Made by a program: the position numbers and the translations under genes. Positions 11,763 to 22,535 of a stretch of DNA of 64,000 nt are shown piece by piece (within the stretch, counting starts at the first letter, position 1; each line of letters begins with the position of its first letter). The stretch comes from Rhodosporidiobolus odoratus (lineage: Eukaryota > Basidiomycota > Microbotryomycetes > Sporidiobolales > Sporidiobolaceae), in assembly GCA_034387635.1 (NCBI GenBank), contig JAOANU010000002.1, positions 1,178,001 to 1,242,000 of the forward strand, given 5' to 3'. The notes below the pieces were generated by a model that saw nothing but the letters and a program-made list of their open reading frames with translations, was not told the origin of the DNA and ran no database searches.

Positions 11763-12439
11763 CTACTCTCCGAAGAGCTTCTTGACACGCTTCAATACCG
11801 AGTCCTTCGAAGGGTCTGCAGCATGAAAAGCCGTGAGTACCGAAAGGAAGAACAAGGGTATCGTGGACGAACCGTATGGGTGGTCCTTCGAGGGGATCTC
11901 GAGTAGTGCCGGGAACGCTTGCTCGTACTTCTCCACCACGGGTCGGATCATATCGGCGACCTAAACGATGGAGTGCAGTCAGCCACTGTGATATATGATG
12001 CGGATCAGGGCGGAGGGACGTACATGCTGGTTGATGAGAAGAATGGCAACATCGCTCCGCTCCGTAAATTCGGCAAAGGCGGCTTCGATCGTCGGTACTG
12101 CGGTTTCTACAGAGGCAGACGGCAGAGTCAGCATCAAGTCAGTAAGAGAGGACGACCCTCTTTCCCCGCTAGGGTACTCCTTGCCGAGAGATGAATGCGG
12201 AGCTGTTCTCGAACAGAACGAGAGGAAGGGCAGCGTACTCGAGTCGACTACTAGGAAGTTCTTCTTCCCCCGGCCGTCGATGTTACCGGTTCCAGCGAGG
12301 AGTAAACCGGTGATGGTGTCCTTTTCGTCAACAAGAGGAGGGTCAGGGGAACTGGTCAGAGAAGCGAGGGAGACTAGCGTACCTCGTCCCCGATTGTGGC
12401 TATCAGTGTTCTGTCCCTGTACTGGGCTGTAGTAGCCAT
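11763..12439 (-). CDS. VMA7: V-type ATPase subunit F
   Basis: Spliced from ATG at 12439 to TAG at 11763, about 120 residues in several short exons. The sequence runs [70 protein letters not shown] and [13 protein letters not shown]. Length and motifs match VMA7. Subunit F is part of the central rotor stalk of the V1 sector, which couples ATP hydrolysis to proton pumping at the vacuole and other endomembranes. One junction (NQH|VADM) falls at the conserved loop and reads correctly. It is divergent from the MYND gene with only 98 bases between start codons. Confidence 0.95.
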
Positions 12440-12537
12440 GTCGGCTTCGAGTGAAACGTGCGAGAAGTGGGGAGAAGCCAACCTCGACAACGACCTTGGC
12501 TTCGGTACACCCACTCATAGTGCTATAAATACCTCGT
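12440..12537. promoter_or_regulatory. 98-bp bidirectional promoter between VMA7 and the MYND gene
   Basis: The two start codons are only 98 bases apart, so both promoters must overlap. A TATAAAT lies at 12524-12530, oriented toward the plus-strand gene but only about 8 bases before its ATG. That is too close for a normal TATA box unless the true start is downstream. Confidence 0.55.
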
Positions 12538-13375
12538 ATGAGCGCTATCAAGATTCTCAAGCTCGACTGGGCCGCTCAAGAAGAACCCGCAGGTCGGACC
12601 CCGCCCGTCGCACTCGCCAGAAACGATGACCGATTCGTCCTCGTATGGGCACAACAAGCCGAGAGGCACCGCAGAGGAGGAGCATGGGCGACGGATTTGA
12701 GCGTACTGGCCGAGGCGGACCCTTTTCCGGGCTTCTCGATGGGCGGGAATCAGATGGTTTGGGTGCGTCTTGATCTTCCTCCTCACTTTTGTTTCAATCT
12801 GACTCCTTTGGCCCCGCTCGACAGGTCAAAACGTACAGCGAGAACACTGGCCTGTTGGTACAGATGGAACAGGCTGCTTGGCTGCGACCGTAAGCTGTTT
12901 TTCACTCCATTCTGCGTTCTCGCTCTGAACTTTCTTTGCCCGCAGTGTCGGCTCCGCGCTGAAGCAAGGGATCACGACTCTCCCCCTGGCTGAAGTCATG
13001 CTGAGCGACGCGGAAGTGGCGCAACGGTGTGCAATGTGCGACGAGTACGAAAGTGTCGAAACAGCAACGCGGTTTAAACGCTGTTCAGGGTGCAAGAGGC
13101 GGTACTATGTACATCCGCGTCATTGCTCTACCGCTGCTGAACGCTACTGATTGCACTACTCTTTGAAAAACAGTGCTCAACCGAGGTCCGCCCTTTTTCC
13201 ACATTCTCGCTTTTCCTCCGCCGACCTCATCATTCTTCTATTCTGCCTACAGCATCAGCATCAACATTGGCCGGCGCACAAGTCAGACTGCAAGCTGCTA
13301 GCCAAGGGGTGCTTCGCAGAGGTCGAACAGAGAAGGAGAGATGGATCCTACAACCCGAAAATTGCGGAAATGTAG
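12538..13375 (+). CDS. MYND-type zinc finger protein
   Basis: Exons join from ATG at 12538 to TAG at 13373-13375. The N-terminal half (MSAIKILKLDWAAQEE, WAQQAERHRRGGAW) has no known domain. The C-terminal half is a MYND finger: CAMCDEYE, CSGCKRRYY, then CSTEHQHQHWPAHKSDC. The spacing gives C-x2-C, C-x2-C, C-x3-H, H-x3-C; His at the sixth ligand position also occurs in the MYND finger of PHD2/EGLN1. The segment CSTE comes from a 12-base exon between two introns. MYND fingers bind proline-rich peptides, so a protein-interaction role is inferred. No SET domain is present. Confidence 0.75.
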
Positions 13376-13773
13376 GGGGCACGGCCGGCGCAGACTGGAC
13401 GACTTTGTCAGCTTTCGCTTCTCGCCAACATCAACAGCTGCCACCTCGGCAGCTCGACGTGACAGTTTGCAGCGCTGGATGCTTCGACCGTTGACGCGTG
13501 GAACTTCCGCATGCACGCTTCTACACCCTCTCCGGAACACTCCGCGGCGGCAAGTTTTGCACGCTCCTTCTCGTCTGCTCCCCTCTCTTCCTCCTCCTCG
13601 CTCTCTTGCCCGCCGTCTAGTCGCCCCGAAGCACGACAAGCCGCATATACCCACCGACCTCATCCGGCGCAGCACGACACTCGACGCCACCTTTACTCTC
13701 GACTTCCGCCGATCCTCCGCGCGACCTACATCGCCTCCATCGCTCTTTAGCCCTCGAGCCTACCCGCGTCGCC
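13376..13773. other. Intergenic/5' leader of the Kre9-like gene, pyrimidine-rich
   Basis: About 400 bases between the MYND gene stop and the next ATG. The stretch around 13560-13620 is strongly CT-rich, typical of a fungal leader. It could hide a first exon with a signal peptide for the next gene, but I could not identify one. Confidence 0.4.
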
Positions 13774-15356
13774 ATGAGCTACAACATCAAGCTTGATACC
13801 CCGGTGCAATGCGAGACCCAAAGCATCACTTGGGCCGGAGATCCAAATGTGACGAAAGGTCTGGCTTTGTGGGTGCAGAACACGGTACGGACCCTTCTGT
13901 ACGCTATGTTGGCTCTCAGATGCTGACGAGTCCACGGGAATCTCTAGAATTACTTCGCTGAGCGCATCGCCAACAACCTTACTGGCGCTCTAGGTACTTT
14001 GCAGTGGGAATGCGGTTCGTCAATTCGTTTCGTCTTCTTCGACCGGTCTTCCTCTGACACTAACATTTCCAAAATCTACCAGACGTTCCCGCTGGAGCTT
14101 TCATCGCATTCGAAGTCTACAACCTGCCGAACGCAACAAGCTATGCCTCCACGCCCTTCTTTCAGGTTCAGCCCGGATCGACCGATGCCTGCTTGAGGCA
14201 GAACGAAGGTCAATTGGCCGAGACGAGTATGTCGTCGTTGGCGGCCAGTTTGAGCAGTGCGAGCCCGCAGCTGTTCACCTACCCCGCGTACGTCTCGCTC
14301 TATTCCGCCGCTCGGTTCTTTCACGCTTCGTCCCCGCACGGGCCAGCAATAGCCTACAGTGCAGTTAAACTTTCACATACGCAAATCGTCACTGACAACC
14401 TCTCGACCCTTTACAGGACGACCACCAACTCCCCTTCTTCTACCTCCGCCCCCAGCACTACCTCCTCGATCTCCTCTCAACCTCCTCCTGCCTCCTCGAC
14501 GGCCGCTAGTAGTAGTAGCGGAGGGGCGAATGCTGGCGCGATCGCCGGCGGCGTGGTGGGCGGAGTAGCCCTGCTCGCCTTCCTCGGCGGCCTCATCTGG
14601 TTCTTCCGCCGCCGTTCGAAGAACAGCCGAGGCGGTTCTTCCCCCTCGATCAACGAGAAGGGGGCTCGTGGCTCCCCAAACGCCGGCGAAGAGACAGCAG
14701 CAACTGCTGGCGGCGCAGGCGGGTTCTTCCGTTCTCGAAGCTCCAACCCAGTCGACACTTGGCGCAATCGCGTCGAGAACAACCGGCCGCCCAGCGCCTG
14801 GACACGTCGCAGCCGCGGATTCTCCTTTGGCACCAGCGCACCCGCCCCAGGCGATTCTGCTTCAGCCGGTCCTCTCTCTCCCCCCTTCAACGCTCAACCT
14901 CCGCAACTTGCTGGCGCCGCCAACCCGTTTGGCACACCATCCGCTCACTCTGCCGCTCCTCCTTCATCCCTTCCTTCACAAGGTCCGCGGGTCGGTGTAC
15001 CCGAAGTCGGGGAAGGCGGAGACTACCGCCCGTACGCCCAAAGCACCAACGGCCCATCAGCCCCCTACAGCAGCGTCACCTCTCGTTCTCAATTCGGCGA
15101 ACTGGCCGATCCTTCATCTTTCGAACGCTCCGTCGGACGAGGAGGCGGCGGCGGTGCCCCCTCTTCCGCGTATGCCTCTCCGCCAATGCCGACTTCCACT
15201 TCGGCGGGGTTGCTTGCTGAAGGTTCTCAGGGCGTCGGGTCGTCGCAAGCCATGATGAGGCCTCCGACGAGGCTGACAACCCCGGGTGGGCTGACGAGCT
15301 ATGGTGGTGACGATGTTGGCGGAGGTGAGACTAGCTATGCGAGTTATGCGAGGTGA
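13774..15356 (+). CDS. Kre9/Knh1-like single-pass membrane protein with Ser/Thr-rich stalk
   Basis: Exons include 13774-13884, 13948 onward, and a final long exon ending TGA at 15354-15356. The N-terminal domain (TPVQCETQSITWAGDP ... RIANNLTGALGTLQWEC ... DVPAGAFIAFEVYNLP ... STPFFQV) resembles the Ig-like Kre9/Knh1 N-terminal fold. It has three N-glycosylation sequons (NVT, NLT, NAT). A Ser/Thr/Pro stalk precedes one membrane segment (AIAGGVVGGVALLAFLGGLIW) and an RRRSK stop-transfer, then about 250 residues of low-complexity cytosolic tail. The layout suggests a cell-wall sensor or surface protein. The chosen start lacks a signal peptide, so an unseen upstream exon is likely. Confidence 0.65.
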
Positions 15357-15674
15357 GGATGGCTGGAGGTGGATGGGTTAGTTGTCTGGTACAGCATGTC
15401 GGGTAGTATGTTCGTGAGGATGCGTACATGGATTTCATGTCGTGGAATAATATGGCGATCCACACGCGAAGAAGCGAAAAGGGCAGAGACAGAAAAGAAG
15501 GAAGAAAAGTGCAGGAAAACAGCGATCCTGATCCTATTGCTCTTCTGGATACTTTGGGGTTGTCATCCGGACAGCCTGAGGAGCTAGAAGGCGGCGTTCC
15601 AAGCCAGGCCATGAAGGATATCAGACCTAAGCCTCCACTCGCTCGCTCTTGGTTTTCCTTCAAAGTCTCTCTCG
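15357..15674. other. Intergenic region upstream of the PP2C gene
   Basis: About 320 bases with no gene or repeat visible. The reading frame upstream of the PP2C ATG is not clearly coding. Confidence 0.4.
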
Positions 15675-18061
15675 ATGCCCACTCCTCGATCACTGCCTCG
15701 GACACTTCTGCGGCATCAGCCGCGTCTAACAAGAAGCCTAGCAACCGCCTCACCAACTCCCGCTGCTCGACGAACCGCGTTCGACATCGGTCTGCTCGGG
15801 GCAGGAGGAGCAGTTCTCACCGCTCTGTTACTCTGGAGAAGTGGGAGGAAGCAGGAGGATATGGGAGTGCACTCGAACGAAGGCGAGCGGACTAGCTTTA
15901 CGGTACCCGTGGTTGAGCAGTAAGTACATCTTTCTTATAGATCGAGGTGGGGGGAGGTGGTGCGTCATGCTGCCGACCAACTGCCGAGGCTGGCGCAAGA
16001 ATACAATGCGCTCCTTCAAGACTGCCTACCGTGCACAAAGCCAGTGCTAGTCCGACGCCATTGCTATTTTGACCTTCGAGCATCGTCTTTCCTCTTCCGC
16101 CTACTGACCTCACTGTTCTCCGTGTAGAACCGGCGGCGCAAGCACGAAAACCCTCACCCTACTCACGCAATCAGAGGCCAACGTCCGCCTGAAGGAGAAC
16201 GAAGCATCCTTTGCCGTATCTCGCCGAAACAACCCTCTCCTTCGCTACGACACCAACAACCTTGCCTCCAACTCGCCTATCGAGGACGATAGCTGCTGCG
16301 TCATTCTAGAGCGAGACTCGGCAAGTAAGGTCAAGGGGGATCTGGTGTGTTTTCTTGCTCGCCAAGCTCTTCTTGAGCTGATTTGTTTTGCGCTTGCAGG
16401 TCTTTTTCGGAGTCTTTGACGGTCATTCGGGCTGGCAGACATCCCGATTGCTGTCTTCCTCCCTCGTCTCCTACGTCGCGAAGGAACTCGATTCCGTCTT
16501 CCGCGGTGTCGACGATTATTCGTCCCTACTTCCTTCTCCTTCCTCGCCATCTTCCAAGTCCTCCTCGGTCTGGTCCATGTTCACCCATGCGCCTCCACCT
16601 ATCAAGCCGCAACTAGACCAGCATGACCCTATCATGCAGCAAGCCCTCAAAAACGCCTTTTCCAAGATGGATCAGGAGATCGTGTCCGCCCCCGTTCGTC
16701 TCCTCGACAAACTGCAAAAAGAGGGCAAGTTGCCCTCCATGTCCGTCTCGAACGGCATCGGTGTGGAGCAATCTGCTGCCTTGTCCGCTCTCCTTCCTGC
16801 ACTCAGCGGAAGTTGTGCGCTCCTTGCCTTCCTCGACGCTGGGCGAAACAAGCTGCATGTGGCTTGCACCGGAGATTCGCGGGCGGTCATGGGCGTTTGG
16901 GTACCGGATGGCAAGGGCGGAGGCAAATGGAGGGTAGAAGCCCTGAGTGAGGATCAGACGGGAAAGAACCCGAACGAGGTAAAGCGGTACGTCCTCCTAC
17001 CATGCGGTGACCGTCGTTTCTCGCTGAATGTGCACCGTTACCTGCAGGGTGCAGACCGAGCACCCGCCAAACGAAGCCAACACTGTCATCGCTCGCGGAC
17101 GCGTGCTGGGAGGACTCGAACCGACTAGGGCGTTCGGCGATGCTCGCTACAAATGGCCACCAGGAACTCAACAGAAGCTCGCGGCCGCTTTTCACGTGCG
17201 CCCGTCAATCCTGTTTGTCTATATGAGGCAGGCATAAATGACGACCTGTATTACGCAGCCTGGTTCCGTTCGCGGCCCGCCTCGAAACTACCTGACTCCT
17301 CCCTACGTACGTTCTTTCTTACCGACCCCAAACCAGATCCGCGCCGATAGTAACATCGCCTGTAGGTAACCGCCACGCCCGAGGTTGTTACCGTCGACCT
17401 TTCCGCCGACCGCGCGCAAACTCGCAAGTCGATCGGCTCCTTCCTCCCAGTCTCGAGTCCAGAGGAGCCTCCTGCAACGCGCTTCGTCGTTCTCGCCACC
17501 GACGGCCTTTAGTACGTTCTTGTCGCCGCATATTTCCCAGTATCCGTCCTGATCTAGTTTTCGCAGCGACCGCCTGAACAACGACGAAATCGTTTCCCTC
17601 GTTGGTGCTCACCTCTGCGGTGTTCGCGGGACCCAATCTCGTTCCTCCGTCCTCTCCCACTCCGTCGACCCTTCCGCCGCCAACCCGACCTATGCTTCTC
17701 ACGCCCCGAGGCAAGAACCGATGCGCGGAGAGGGAGAGGTGTTCACCTTCGAGGATGGGAACCTTAGCACGCATTTGATCAGGAATTCGCTGGGAGGAGC
17801 GAAGAGAGATCAGGTTAGCGTGTTGCTGAGTATTCCGGCACCGTTGAGTAGGCGGTACAGGGATGATGTGCGTTCTTCTCCCATTACTTTTCGTTTTCCT
17901 TCAGCTGTATATCCTTTCGCCCTCGACGCTGACTGGTATGGGGCACACAGATCACCTGCACTGTTATGCTACTCGGTGATCCTGCGCGTGATGGAGAGGG
18001 TGGTTCTGGCGGAGTGTATCGGCGTGAGGAGGCCTTTGAACCGATTAAGGCCAAGCTGTAA
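15675..18061 (+). CDS. PTC5: Mitochondrial PP2C-type protein phosphatase (PTC5-like)
   Basis: Spliced from ATG at 15675 to TAA at 18059-18061. The N-terminus is an Arg-rich mitochondrial presequence followed by a membrane segment (IGLLGAGGAVLTALLLW). PP2C motifs come in order: EDDSCCVI, FGVFDGHSGW, GSCALLAFLDAGRNKLHVAC with TGDSRAVMG, EHPPNEANTVIARGRVLGG with PTRAFGDARYKWP, RGPPRNYLTPPY then VTATPEV, and FVVLATDGLYDRLNNDE. The Asp residues of DGH and TDG are the metal ligands. The closest family is PTC5/pyruvate dehydrogenase phosphatase, which dephosphorylates the PDH E1-alpha subunit in mitochondria. The protein ends EEAFEPIKAKL. The assignment to PTC5 rests on the presequence and the LTPPY region. 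Confidence 0.88.
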
Positions 18062-18246
18062 TGGCTACACAAGCATTTTCTTCACGTACTGTTATTCGAA
18101 GTTCCGTCAGTACAGGCTGTCTTATTGCCCGATATGCTGTTACCTAGCGAGGGAAGGCACGCTGGTCGACGCCCGTCTCGTAGCGAATCGACTTCCCTCC
18201 GACTGGTTTCGTTCCTCGCTTAGGATTCGCCGGCGACTATTCGAGT

Positions 18247-19975
18247 ATGAGCAAGCAGGTTATCCGTGTAGGCATTGTGGGCTGCGGTGAGGTTGCTCAG
18301 GTTCGTTTTCGTTCCTCATCATCGACCCAAAACTCGCTCTAGCGCACGTCGATCACCGCTAGAGGGTCACCATACACGCCCAGAACTCATGAGTAGAGCC
18401 AAGCTAAATCATCTAGCTGCTTCTACACCAGACTGTCCACCTCCCGACGTTTCAACTTCTCTCCCACCTGTTCAAGGTCACCGCACTCTGCGACGTTTCG
18501 CCTTCATTCCTCAAGCATAGCGCCACCAAGTTCGGCATCGAGAGGACCTATTCTGAGATGTACGCACTCTCTGTCCCTACCTCTGCGTGCGAGAGGGCCG
18601 AAACCGACGTTCGATTCCCGTGTTTTCTCCCCTCTGTCACTTTCCTGCCGTCTTGCTGCCTGTTGTCCGCCGCGACACAGCGGCGACCTGGTTCGAGATG
18701 ATCAAGTCGACTTGGTCATGATCCTCACTGCGGATGAGTACCATGTGCGTGTCGTCCTCCTAGTCCTTGTCTTTTTTCCTCGAGGCTGACATGCTTTCGC
18801 ATCACTACTCAGGCCGACTACGCTTCCCAAGCTTCGGACGCGGGGAAGCACGTCTTTATCGAGAAGCCTATGGCTCTCACGCATGCCGATGCGCAACGCA
18901 TCATTGAGGCGGAAAAGCGGAATAAGGTGTGTCATTACCCCCATTTCTCCTAACGATCTCTTAGTGTTGCCTTGCATTCCTGCTGAGACCAGCTTGCTAT
19001 CTACAGACCGTCATCTTCGTAGGGTACATGCGCCGATACGCGGCCGCCTTCCAGCGATTCAAGGAGGAAGTGCAGGCGCTGAAAAAGATTTCCTACGTTA
19101 CCGTTCGCGACATCATTGGCCTGGTGCGTCAGCCGTTTCCCCATCCTTCCCTCCGTACACCCACCTCGTAGCTCATACGGCACTTGCCCTCTTCCCTCCC
19201 TGCCTAGAACTCCTTCTTCGTCAACCAATCCGGCACCTTCCCCCAAGTCTTCTCCGACTTCCCCGCCGCCGCGTCTGAAGACCGCCTCGCCCGTGGCAAA
19301 GCCATTGCCGAAGCCGCTTTGGGTGACAAAGCCTCAAACCCTCGAGACGTCTCCACCTACCGCCTTCTCGGTAGTCTCGGTTCGCACGATCTCTCCGCCA
19401 TGCGGGAGGTACTGGGTCTGCCGAAACGTTGCATTGCTGCGTCGCGTGTACAGGGCGAGGGCGACGCACTGTTCATCTCCGCCATGCTTGAGTATGAGGG
19501 ATTCACCGCAACGTACGAAAGTGGGATCGATGATGTTCCGGATTTCAACGCGCACATCGAGGTGTTCGGGGAGGGAAAGCGCATCAAGTTGAACTATGAC
19601 ACAGTGCGTACATACATTCTCTCTTCACCCTCTCTCGCCTCCACTGCTGAATTTGCCTCGTCTTTTTTTTTTTGTCCTTCCCAGCCTTATGTCAAAGGTC
19701 TACCCATCACGATCGAGATCAAAGAAGCGGACGAGCACGGCGCATACGTCGAACGTACCATCCGACCAACCTACACCGACGCCTATACCTTACAGCATGA
19801 ACAGCTCTATGCTGCAATCGTTGAAGGGAAGCCTCATAAGACGACGCCGTCGGATGCGGCTCAAGAGTACGTAACGTCGTCTGCTCTCTCCTTCGTCCCG
19901 TCGGTACTCACTCCCTGTCATCCTGTCTGCAGCCTCAAGATTTTCGACATGATTATGGGAGCATTGGTCAACTAG
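18247..19975 (+). CDS. Gfo/Idh/MocA-family NAD(P)-dependent oxidoreductase
   Basis: Exon 1 (18247-18300) encodes MSKQVIRVGIVGCGEVAQ, with the Rossmann GxGxxx loop. After a 131-base intron, exon 2 (18432 onward) gives TVHLPTFQLLSHLFKVTALCDVS. Then follow LVMILTADEYH, HVFIEKPMALTHADAQRII (the EKP catalytic-Lys motif), VGYMRRYAAAF, and a C-terminal domain with GSHDLSAMREVLGLP. The substrate is unknown; members act on sugars, inositols or related polyols. The gene ends KIFDMIMGALVN. The plus-strand PP2C gene ends 185 bases upstream. Several short introns are present, one with a 12-T run before its acceptor. Confidence 0.88.
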
Positions 19976-20324
19976 AACCGCAGGCGAAAACAGCTCAGCT
20001 TGGGCTTAGCATGCACATATCCTTGACGTCACCCAGCTCCTCCCGAAGACGAGACGTAGGCTGAGCATTGAAGGTGGGTTTACAGGCGCTACAAGTCCAG
20101 GCTGCGAGCGATTCGCGATACGAGGAGAGCGCAACCTTCGCAAACCGCTTGTCTGTATCTACTCGCTTGCTCACTAGGGCGGATGCCCGCAGAGGTAAAA
20201 TTGGCATGACAAGAACATCGAACATCGGTGGAAAAAACAAGCAACAACCATGGTATGTGGCTACAGACAGAGAGCGAGCAGACAGGATGGAAGAAACAGA
20301 CAACAAGCTAGAGACGCCGCACAC
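19976..20324. other. Convergent intergenic region
   Basis: About 350 bases hold the 3' ends of the oxidoreductase gene and the coiled-coil gene. No further gene is supported. Confidence 0.5.
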
Positions 20325-22535
20325 TCAATCTTCCATCGGTAACCCTATCAAGACCGCGACCACCCTCTTCAACCTCCCCACTTCATCCTCCAGTGCCGCT
20401 GTGCGCGCTTGCTCCGCCTTGAGTTCGCCCCTCAGAACCGCGACCTCTCCTACCAGCATCGATTGCTCGGAAAGCTCGCCACTACCGGGCTGCGAGCGAG
20501 GCATTGGCGCCGGGGAACGGGACGGGAAGGCAGAGGGAAGAAGTGGTGGAACAGGCGGGAGGGAAGACGTCGAAGGCGCGGTCGAGGCAAAGAGAGCCGA
20601 AACGGAGGAGGAAGGGGGAAGGTCGTCTGCTGCATTGAGGGACAGGGAGGAGGAAGACGAGCTGGAAGACGATACGGACCACCTCGAACCGCTGCTCGCT
20701 GGGGAGAAGCAATTCCGGAGGGGCGCTCTCCACTGGACTTGCCGACGAGGGGATGGGGCGGAAGAGCTGCGCTGCCGGATGAGTGGAACGCGAGGCGGGG
20801 TCTGCGTCTGCGTCTGCGTAGTAATGCTACGACCGTTGCTGAGCGGCCACCACGACCCTCTTTGAGAAGGACGAGCGGGTGTGGGAGAAGCCTCCGGGGC
20901 GAGCTTGAGGGCTCTGATTCCTCCAGGCTGAGACGGGCGCGAAGGCGTCGAAGGAGGCGGACGAGAGTAGGCCGCGTAGGTCATACGAAGGGCGCTAGAG
21001 GAGCTCAGGCGTTCGACTTCGAAGCGAGAGTCGTCGGCAGAGACGTAGGGGAGACGAGCTAGGGAAGAAGTCGAAGAAAGGCTCGGGGCGTTGCTGATGT
21101 CCGAGCTTCGCTTGTCGACCTGGTTGATTCCGCTGCCAAGCATGCTCTTCCGAGCTCCGAGAGGGACGTATACCCCCTCACGCTTCGCTTTAGGCGAGGC
21201 CTCCCGCTTTGCGAATACCACCGCGGCATCAGCAAGCGTCTTCTGCACGCGACCGATCTCGCCGTTAGCGACCGTCCTCCTACGCCTGTGCAGGTCCAGC
21301 TGTAACGCTGGCTCAGCGGCGTGCCCCTCATCCGTCGCTGCGAGCGGTCCGATCGATGGAAGCGAGGGAGAGGAGGCGAGCCCGGTTCGACCCCCGTAGC
21401 TTTCCGACCAGCGCCAGGGAAACTCGTCCGCGCCTCTGTACTCGTTTAGAGCGACGAAAGACTGAGCGCGCACAGGCTCGAGGGGAACTGCGGAAGGAAC
21501 CGTTTCTTCGAGCTTGCCATGATCGGCGAAACGAACAGTCGGGGCCGGGGCTGATACCGGTGTCCGCTGGTCGATGTCCTGGTCGAGGGGGACGACGGTA
21601 AGAAAGGACGCCGAAGAGAAGGAGTGGAGACGGAGGTGAGGAGAACGACGGCGGGGAGAGGTGGCAGGAGGAGTAGGCGGCAGGGATGGTGAGGTAGCCT
21701 TTACAGGCGTGATAGGGACGGCGATACCGCTAGGTACATGGCCGACTAAATCAACTCCGCCGTCGGCGTCGCCTTCTATGGGCTCGGCACTCCCGCTCAT
21801 CGTCGAGTCTGAGCCGTAGCTCTCTTTCCCGCCGAGCCGGATGGTCGTGCAGGTCGTAAAGGCGGAGGTGAGTGATGGGCGAGCGGGTCTGGGGGCGGAG
21901 CACGACGGAATCGCGGCGAAAGTCTGGAGTGGGGTTTCAGGCATACGAGGGAATGGGTAGGAAGGGGAGGGAGGAGTAGCGGGCGGTGTGGGGCTAGGGA
22001 GGTCGACGTGGGCGAGCGGCGAGGGCGCCTTCGCGCCGTCGTTGCGCTGAGGGAAGGGAAGACGGGTGGGCGAGGAGGCCGCTGGCGGTAGGGAAAGCCA
22101 GCTTGGGCTGAAAGTAGGAGGCGAGTCGAGATTAGGCGAGTATGCCATAAGCTGGACGGACGGCGGTACAGGCAGACAGTTCGGTTGTTGCCTCGTCGGC
22201 GACGCGGAGAGAGGGGGCATGGAAGGCGTTGGGGCGGAGTGTATCCGGTTGTGGATGGGCGAAGGCAGGAGCGACCGGGCGCTCTGCGGCGGCGGTGCCA
22301 TCGGGAGGAGGGAGGCTCGCTCTTTGCCGAGACTCCGCGATGCCTGCGCGGAGGGGTTCTCCTTGCCACCTTGAAGTCCACTGGTGGTCAGCACCAGCTG
22401 CGGCGGCACTCTCCCCCACTTCTTTCCACGTTTGTCGGCAGTCGACGGCGCGTGCTGCTCAGCGACGTTACTGTCACTGCGAACGAAGACTGCATCACGG
22501 TTACTGGCGGGGCCTGACCGAAGTTGACGTTGCAT
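20325..22535 (-). CDS. Low-complexity Ser/Pro-rich protein with C-terminal coiled coil, 736 aa
   Basis: A single open frame of 736 codons, unusual in a window where nearly all genes have introns. The N-terminus is basic (MQRQLRSGPASNRD). The body is Ser/Pro/Thr-rich with many SP and TP sites, and the last 50 residues form a likely coiled coil (VAVLRGELKAEQARTAALED, then EVGRLKRVVAVL). No enzyme domain is seen. The C-terminal zipper suggests dimerisation, and the many SP/TP sites suggest proline-directed kinase targets; both are inference. Frame length and absence of stops support it as real, since the two other open frames on the opposite strand are shorter and lack composition bias. Confidence 0.65.
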   Translation of the reverse strand: MQRQLRSGPASNRDAVFVRSDSNVAEQHAPSTADKRGKKWGRVPPQLVLTTSGLQGGKENPSAQASRSLGKERASLLPMAPPPQSARSLLPSPIHNRIHSAPTPSMPPLSASPTRQQPNCLPVPPSVQLMAYSPNLDSPPTFSPSWLSLPPAASSPTRLPFPQRNDGAKAPSPLAHVDLPSPTPPATPPSPSYPFPRMPETPLQTFAAIPSCSAPRPARPSLTSAFTTCTTIRLGGKESYGSDSTMSGSAEPIEGDADGGVDLVGHVPSGIAVPITPVKATSPSLPPTPPATSPRRRSPHLRLHSFSSASFLTVVPLDQDIDQRTPVSAPAPTVRFADHGKLEETVPSAVPLEPVRAQSFVALNEYRGADEFPWRWSESYGGRTGLASSPSLPSIGPLAATDEGHAAEPALQLDLHRRRRTVANGEIGRVQKTLADAAVVFAKREASPKAKREGVYVPLGARKSMLGSGINQVDKRSSDISNAPSLSSTSSLARLPYVSADDSRFEVERLSSSSALRMTYAAYSRPPPSTPSRPSQPGGIRALKLAPEASPTPARPSQRGSWWPLSNGRSITTQTQTQTPPRVPLIRQRSSSAPSPRRQVQWRAPLRNCFSPASSGSRWSVSSSSSSSSSLSLNAADDLPPSSSVSALFASTAPSTSSLPPVPPLLPSAFPSRSPAPMPRSQPGSGELSEQSMLVGEVAVLRGELKAEQARTAALEDEVGRLKRVVAVLIGLPMED

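Noticed and set aside
21797..22381. 194-codon frame overlapping the 736-codon gene
   Set aside because: Pro/Arg-rich shadow of the Ser/Pro-rich frame on the same strand.
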